DNA of 10,527 nucleotides, taken from DATLYT01 sp035574455. GTDB lineage: Bacteria; Bacteroidota; Ignavibacteria; UBA10030. A program made the translations under genes and the position numbers. Positions 6,590-10,527 of this stretch are shown one piece after another; the stretch's first letter is position 1, and each line of letters starts with the position of its first letter. The DNA is taken from positions 1 to 10,527 of the forward strand of contig DATLYT010000116.1 of the NCBI GenBank assembly GCA_035574455.1. The letters are read 5' to 3'. The notes under the pieces are model-generated. The model saw only the letters and a program-made list of their open reading frames with translations, did no database searches and was not told where the DNA came from.

Positions 6590-7729
6590 TTATCTTGTTC
6601 TGCGGTATAGACGCGGAACCCGCGCCGACACCCAGCAACAGACTTCGTATGGAACGGTACCTAACTTCCGGGCTATTTCCCAGGCGGATAGTGTAACATT
6701 GCCTTGAGAGCCAATGAGCACGACCTCATCCCCGACCTCAACATCGTCCTTCCCAACATTGACCATCATCTGGTCCATTGCGATCGTGCCCACAACGGGA
6801 AAAAGCTTTCCGTTGACGAGGACTGACGCTCGTCCGGACAAGAGTCGCGTGAATCCATCTGCATAGCCGATAGGAACGGTAGCAATCTTTGTTCGGCGTG
6901 TCGCAACGAATCGTCTACCGTATCCAACCGTCTCGCCGGCATCGATCCATTTTACGTATGAGACTTTCGAGCGCAACCTCATTGCCGTGCGAAGTTTAAC
7001 ACTTTCCGTCGTCTCTGCGGAAGGATAGTAGCCGTACATCATTATCCCCGCGCGCACCATCGAAAAGTAGCTCTCCGGCAAATCGAGAATGGCTCCACTG
7101 TTGGCGATATGGTAAAGCTCCGGCGACAAACCTTCGCGTCTGGCTATCTCAATCGCCTGATGGAACCGGTCCAGTTGCTTTCGGGCGAAGCTCTTGTCTT
7201 TCTCTTCAGCCGTCGCAAAATGGCTGAAGAGTCCCTTGACGCGCAACCGTCGGTACCTTCGAAGCGAACGAATCAACGTTGGCAACTCTTCAACGCGAGC
7301 GCCGATTCTGTTCATCCCGGTCTCAACTTTCAGATGAACGTCGATGCTTCGCCGTGCCCGTTCAGCAGCACGTTGAAGCCAGCGGGCTTCGTTCAAAGAA
7401 CAGATGGTTGCTTCCAGGTCGAATTGCGGGTACAACTCGGCCTGACCTTTTGCCGGCAGAGTAAAAATGTGAATCGGGCTCTTTACGCCGGCTTCTCGAA
7501 GCGTCCGCCCCTCTTCCGGGATTGCCAGGCCCAGATAATCCGTTAGCTTCTCAACGTATTTGGCAACTTCCACCAACCCATGCCCATAGGCATTTGCCTT
7601 GACGACGGCCATGACCTTAGGCGCTTTCCCGACCCTCTTTCGGATCCCCTTTACATTATAGCCAATAGCGGATAGGTCAATTTCCGCGACCGTTGGGCGG
7701 GTTGGCTGACGTAAGTCCTTGTTCTGAAT
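6590..7729 (-). CDS. alr: Alanine racemase, probably starting at an ATT codon
   Basis: A 379-residue PLP enzyme converting L-alanine to D-alanine for peptidoglycan. Visible features: the N-terminal RPTVAEIDLSAIGYNVKGIR; the PLP lysine K44 in AVVKANAYGHG; FSHFATAE; NSGAILD; RAGIMMYGYYP; the second catalytic base Tyr270 in VGYGRRF; IGYADGF; VGTIAMDQMMV; and the C-terminal SARVPRLY. The first ATG in frame (7612) falls just before the PLP lysine and would cut off the first strand and helix of the barrel. Reading upstream in the same frame, the conserved N-terminus continues, but there is no ATG, GTG or TTG before the TGA at 7787-7789. An ATT at 7727-7729 is preceded by GGAGAGG with five bases between, and gives a typical family length. 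I therefore place the start there. A sequencing error that hides a normal start is the main alternative. Upstream sits a near-consensus promoter. Confidence 0.9.
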   Translation of the reverse strand: MQNKDLRQPTRPTVAEIDLSAIGYNVKGIRKRVGKAPKVMAVVKANAYGHGLVEVAKYVEKLTDYLGLAIPEEGRTLREAGVKSPIHIFTLPAKGQAELYPQFDLEATICSLNEARWLQRAAERARRSIDVHLKVETGMNRIGARVEELPTLIRSLRRYRRLRVKGLFSHFATAEEKDKSFARKQLDRFHQAIEIARREGLSPELYHIANSGAILDLPESYFSMVRAGIMMYGYYPSAETTESVKLRTAMRLRSKVSYVKWIDAGETVGYGRRFVATRRTKIATVPIGYADGFTRLLSGRASVLVNGKLFPVVGTIAMDQMMVNVGKDDVEVGDEVVLIGSQGNVTLSAWEIARKLGTVPYEVCCWVSARVPRLYRRTR

Positions 7730-7734
7730 CTGAG

Positions 7735-7741
7735 CCTCTCC
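7735..7741 (-). promoter_or_regulatory. Shine-Dalgarno sequence of alr that decides its start
   Basis: Minus-strand GGAGAGG is followed by CTCAG and then the ATT at 7727-7729. Spacing from GGAG to the codon is eight bases, and from GAGG it is five. No other candidate start codon in the alr frame has a comparable site, which supports ATT initiation. Confidence 0.65.
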
Positions 7742-7762
7742 AGCGTAAAAAATTTCGCTGGA
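7739..7762. promoter_or_regulatory. Inverted repeat over the predicted alr transcription start
   Basis: TCCAGCG (7739-7745) and CGCTGGA (7756-7762) form a perfect 7-bp inverted repeat around an AT-rich 10-base centre. One arm touches the last base of the -10 element and the other overlaps the Shine-Dalgarno region. If transcription begins near 7755, the repeat cannot fold fully in the RNA, so a DNA operator is more likely than an RNA hairpin. No regulator gene is adjacent. Confidence 0.45.
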
Positions 7763-7790
7763 ATATAACGGTTGATGTCGCGAATGTCAA
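7762..7790 (-). promoter_or_regulatory. Near-consensus sigma-70 promoter of alr
   Basis: On the minus strand a perfect -35 element TTGACA (7790-7785) is followed after exactly 17 bases by TATATT (7767-7762), which differs from consensus at one position. Transcription should start around 7755, giving a leader of about 26 bases before the ATT start. The pair lies in the 92-base gap between the 99-residue protein and alr, so alr and the genes after it can be expressed independently of the kinase. Ignavibacteria-type housekeeping promoters can differ from this consensus, so use in the cell is inferred. Confidence 0.7.
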
Positions 7791-7821
7791 CGGAAAGACT
7801 CAACCACTCCTCATCTCTTCA

Positions 7822-8121
7822 TCATTCGATAATGATCTCAGGCTCCGAGTTACCAACAGCGTAAGCCTTCGACTTCACACAATATGCGCTATAGGGATAG
7901 CAGCCGGGTTCGATTTCTTTCGACGCCGTAAGTGTTTCTGCATTCCCTTCATGAACAAAAACCACGTCACGATTAAACAGATTTTTGTCGGGAAAGTGGA
8001 GGATAACGTCTGTATTGACCGCTTTGAAAATGAAATCATCACCCCTCATACCAGGCTGACTGCCCGGGACTACTTTGCAGCCTTTTGGGCCTCTGACAAC
8101 CACAATGCGATGCGAGCTCAT
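7822..8121 (-). CDS. Small protein of unknown function, possibly beta-sandwich
   Basis: A 99-residue soluble protein without a signal peptide or membrane segment; I do not recognise it. Alternating hydrophobic strands (HRIVVVRG, DDFIFKAVNTDVILHF, RDVVFVHEG, KAYAVGNSEPEIIIE) and a conserved-looking end, EPGCYPYSAYCVKSKAYAVGNS, suggest a compact cupredoxin- or immunoglobulin-like beta-sandwich. Three cysteines are present (C15, C74, C81). H4, H42 and H57 are the only histidines, and there is no C-x-H-x-M copper-site pattern, so copper binding is not supported. I chose the ATG at 8121 because GGGAGG lies five bases upstream; an ATG at 8136 would place that motif inside the coding region. It follows the kinase gene by 45 bases and may share its transcript. 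It ends 92 bases before alr. Confidence 0.75.
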   Translation of the reverse strand: MSSHRIVVVRGPKGCKVVPGSQPGMRGDDFIFKAVNTDVILHFPDKNLFNRDVVFVHEGNAETLTASKEIEPGCYPYSAYCVKSKAYAVGNSEPEIIIE

Positions 8122-8166
8122 GGTAACCTCCCTCATAAGTGGAATGATGTGAATAGGCAGAGTGAC

Positions 8167-10527
8167 CTACTTCACGATTTGTTGGAACCGTGAATCTGCC
8201 TCAAGTGCTTTTATCCAAGATTGACGCAGAAGCTCCTGTTTTGGATAACCCGTCTTAAGCAAGCGTTCGATCCACCGCAGTGCTTCGCCACGCCGACCCG
8301 CGCGCTCGTGAATTTCCGCCGCACGGACCATGATTTGGACCGACTGCGGTGAAAGTGTTAACGACCGGGCGATGAGTTCCTTTGCCTGGTGTTCACTTCC
8401 AAGCATTGCATAATAGCCGGCGAGTAGACTCAACAAGTTCGCGTCATGAGGATTGACGCTTCGCTGCTGCTCGGCGAGTTCAGCTGCACGCGAGAATGCC
8501 TGCCGCATTTTTTCTTCTTGTCCTGCTAACTGTTCGTATGTTGATCCCAGATGACCCCACATCCTATAGTCGCGCGGCTGGATCGCGACAGCCCGTTCGA
8601 ACATGCGAGCTGCTTCATCAAACCGACCTTCTTGATAATGGAGTGTTCCGAGGTTCGAATAGGCACGAAATTCCGGACCCAGCTCGATTGCGCGCTCCCA
8701 ATACCTGCGAGCCTCATCTTTCAATCCCAACTGGTAGTAGACACCGCCCAAATTACTGAAGACCCTCGGATTTTCCGGTGCCAACCGCGTAGCCTCCCTG
8801 AACGCCTCAAGCGCTATCTGATATTGTTTTCTGTTGCTATAGAAGACTCCAAGCCCGTGATACCCTGCCCAATAGCTCGGGCGCAACTCGATTGCTCGTT
8901 TGTAGTCCGAGATTGCTGCTGAGTCATGGTTGAGCCGCTCATAAGTTGCGGCCCGTTCGCGATAGAGGTCAGCATCCAATGAATCCATCCTTAACGCTCG
9001 GTCAAATTCCTTGAGCGCTTCTGCATAGTTTCCAGTACCACGATGAATAATTCCAAGCGCTTTGTGAGTAGCCGAAAGGGTATCCGTCAATGAAATGGCT
9101 ATCAGACATTCGGTTTTGGCAGAGTCGACCCACGCCGGGAGTTTCGTCGCTTCATACTTTTTCCAGAACGCCTCTCCGAGGGCCGCATGGGCACGCGCGA
9201 ATCGTGAATCCGCCTTTAGCGCCTGACGGAAAAATTCGATAGCAATATCGATGTATCCCGGTTTTTCCGGCTGGGAGAGATACCCTCGGCCCAATAAATA
9301 CAGAGTGTTCGCCTCTTTCACGCGTGAGGGTGCAGCATGGAGTCGATCTAGTGCTCCTTCCCCAAGGCTGAGTTCAAGCATCGTGACAAGTTTCGTGATG
9401 GCTTGTTGTTCGAGGTCGGCAACTAGGCCCGCAGGCTCTTCGATCTCTTCAGATTTGAGTTGGCGAATCGATTGTGCGTCAACCAAGTTCAGAATCAACT
9501 TGCCTCGATTTGCGATGCGTTGATAGCTTCCGGTGATTGCCAGAGTAATGCCGAATTCTTTCCTTGCCTGTTCTACACTCGTTACCTTACTCCTACGAAC
9601 ATCAGTAGCAGGGACAACAAAGAGAGACCCCTGAAACCGTTCAAGTCGAGTGATCTTACCGGTCAACGTTTCCATCAACCCGTCACAAACGGCTTGATTC
9701 AGTGAATCGCCACCGATGCTGGTAAAAGGGAGAACGACAATGTGCTTCTCTTCCGGTAAGCGAGAGAGAAACAGACTTTCAAAAGAGTTCCAGAACGGAA
9801 CAAGCACGATCACCCCAATTGCTACCATGGCGATGGCCAGAGTTGCAGGCAAACGTGACAGTCTTAAGCGCGAGGAAGCGACTGCGGGTCGAAGCCAAGA
9901 CGTCCGACCAGCAATATCGAGCAAATCCTTTCGGACATCCGCAGCTTGTTGATAGCGTTGCGTGGGATATTTTGCCAAGAGCTTGATGATGACGGCTTCC
10001 AGACCTTCCGGTATGTCCTGACGTAGTTTCGAGGGGGGTGCTGGGTCCAGATTTGTAATGGCATACAACAACGCCGGCTCGTGTTCGCCCTGAAACGGCC
10101 GTTTCCCCGTCACCATCTCATACAAAACGATACCTAGAGAAAACAGATCGCTGCGATGATCGACTTCCTGTCCCTGAGCCTGTTCCGGCGACATATACGC
10201 CGCTGTGCCGGCTGTCGGTCCCGTCCTAGTCTGTTGTGTCGCCCCAGAGAGCTTGGCAATCCCGAAGTCAACAATCTTTACTTCACTGCGCTCGGTCAGA
10301 ATGATATTTGCCGGTTTAATATCGCGGTGGATAATACCCGCCTCATGTGCGCGTTGGAGTCCGCCTGCGATTTGAATAGCTATGTCAACGGCTTTGTCGA
10401 TAGGCAACGGGCCTTCTTCGATCAGCTCCTTCAGCGTCTTGCCCGGGTAGTACGCCATACAGATGAAGGAACGTCCGTCGTCGGTCTCATCGATTTCGTG
10501 GACGACAGCAATGTTGGGATGGTCGAG
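8167..10527 (-). CDS. Membrane Ser/Thr protein kinase with TolB-like domain and TPR repeats (5' partial)
   Basis: Open in frame from the right edge, with 786 residues visible. Numbered from the edge, it starts in the kinase N-lobe (LDHPNIAVVHEID). It continues with HRDIKPANI (67-75; catalytic Asp69), VDFG (86-89), an activation segment TAAYMSPEQAQG and HRSDLFSLGIVLYEMVTGKRPF. The missing piece is the glycine loop and the ATP lysine, roughly 60-70 residues. One membrane segment follows at about 227-246. Residues about 260-385 (HIVVLPFTSIGGDSLNQAVCDGL..) resemble the TolB-N/FlgO-like domain often found in such kinases and in cyclase-type regulators. From about 405 to the end lie roughly nine TPR units, for example AGYHGLGVFYSNRKQYQIALEAF. 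A cytoplasmic Hanks-type kinase with a TolB/TPR sensor across the membrane is inferred. All visible catalytic motifs are intact; substrates are unknown. Confidence 0.93.
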   Translation of the reverse strand, partial: LDHPNIAVVHEIDETDDGRSFICMAYYPGKTLKELIEEGPLPIDKAVDIAIQIAGGLQRAHEAGIIHRDIKPANIILTERSEVKIVDFGIAKLSGATQQTRTGPTAGTAAYMSPEQAQGQEVDHRSDLFSLGIVLYEMVTGKRPFQGEHEPALLYAITNLDPAPPSKLRQDIPEGLEAVIIKLLAKYPTQRYQQAADVRKDLLDIAGRTSWLRPAVASSRLRLSRLPATLAIAMVAIGVIVLVPFWNSFESLFLSRLPEEKHIVVLPFTSIGGDSLNQAVCDGLMETLTGKITRLERFQGSLFVVPATDVRRSKVTSVEQARKEFGITLAITGSYQRIANRGKLILNLVDAQSIRQLKSEEIEEPAGLVADLEQQAITKLVTMLELSLGEGALDRLHAAPSRVKEANTLYLLGRGYLSQPEKPGYIDIAIEFFRQALKADSRFARAHAALGEAFWKKYEATKLPAWVDSAKTECLIAISLTDTLSATHKALGIIHRGTGNYAEALKEFDRALRMDSLDADLYRERAATYERLNHDSAAISDYKRAIELRPSYWAGYHGLGVFYSNRKQYQIALEAFREATRLAPENPRVFSNLGGVYYQLGLKDEARRYWERAIELGPEFRAYSNLGTLHYQEGRFDEAARMFERAVAIQPRDYRMWGHLGSTYEQLAGQEEKMRQAFSRAAELAEQQRSVNPHDANLLSLLAGYYAMLGSEHQAKELIARSLTLSPQSVQIMVRAAEIHERAGRRGEALRWIERLLKTGYPKQELLRQSWIKALEADSRFQQIVK

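Noticed and set aside
7610..7612. ATG at 7612 as the alr start
   Set aside because: It removes about 39 conserved residues just before the PLP lysine, including the first barrel strand, and lacks the strong ribosome site and promoter spacing seen upstream.
8122..8166. Terminator or promoter between the kinase and the 99-residue protein
   Set aside because: Only the ribosome-binding site is visible; no stem with a T-tract and no credible -35/-10 pair.

Overview
The window reads as chromosomal DNA of a bacterium from the Bacteroidota/Ignavibacteria-like (FCB) group. The main clue is the plus-strand gene fragment at the left edge. It ends in a type IX secretion sorting domain with the YPNPFNPST-type opening that is very common in Ignavibacteria and related lineages. 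Base composition is roughly balanced, around 50% GC by eye. No tRNA, rRNA, CRISPR array, insertion sequence or phage gene was recognised.

Layout: apart from that left-edge fragment, every gene lies on the minus strand, so transcription runs right to left. From the right edge the order is: a large membrane Ser/Thr kinase with TolB-like and TPR regions (5' end outside the window); a 99-residue protein of unknown function; alanine racemase (alr); an unknown acidic protein with a 48-bp tandem repeat; mannose-1-phosphate guanylyltransferase (manC); a lipoprotein RlpA; and an RpiB-family protein. A strong intrinsic terminator follows. Beyond it lies a tightly overlapped trio: a DUF167 protein, a secreted phosphodiester glycosidase-family protein and a secreted M24 peptidase. 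This trio converges on the T9SS-sorted gene.

Theme: much of the block serves the cell envelope. Alr makes D-alanine for peptidoglycan, ManC makes GDP-mannose for surface glycans, RlpA is a peptidoglycan-cleaving lipoprotein, and the last two enzymes carry export signals. The kinase is a membrane signalling protein.

Most interesting points: (1) alr has no ATG, GTG or TTG start that would include its conserved N-terminus. It does have a near-consensus sigma-70 promoter, a good Shine-Dalgarno sequence and an ATT codon exactly where a start belongs. (2) The RpiB-family protein carries Asp instead of the catalytic Cys, has changes in the surrounding glycine-rich loop, and has an extra N-terminal module resembling the start of EutQ from bacterial microcompartment loci. 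(3) The terminator after rpiB ends five bases before the DUF167 start codon, and a possible promoter abuts its stem. No complete new multi-gene system is evident. The altered RpiB is the best candidate for new biochemistry.
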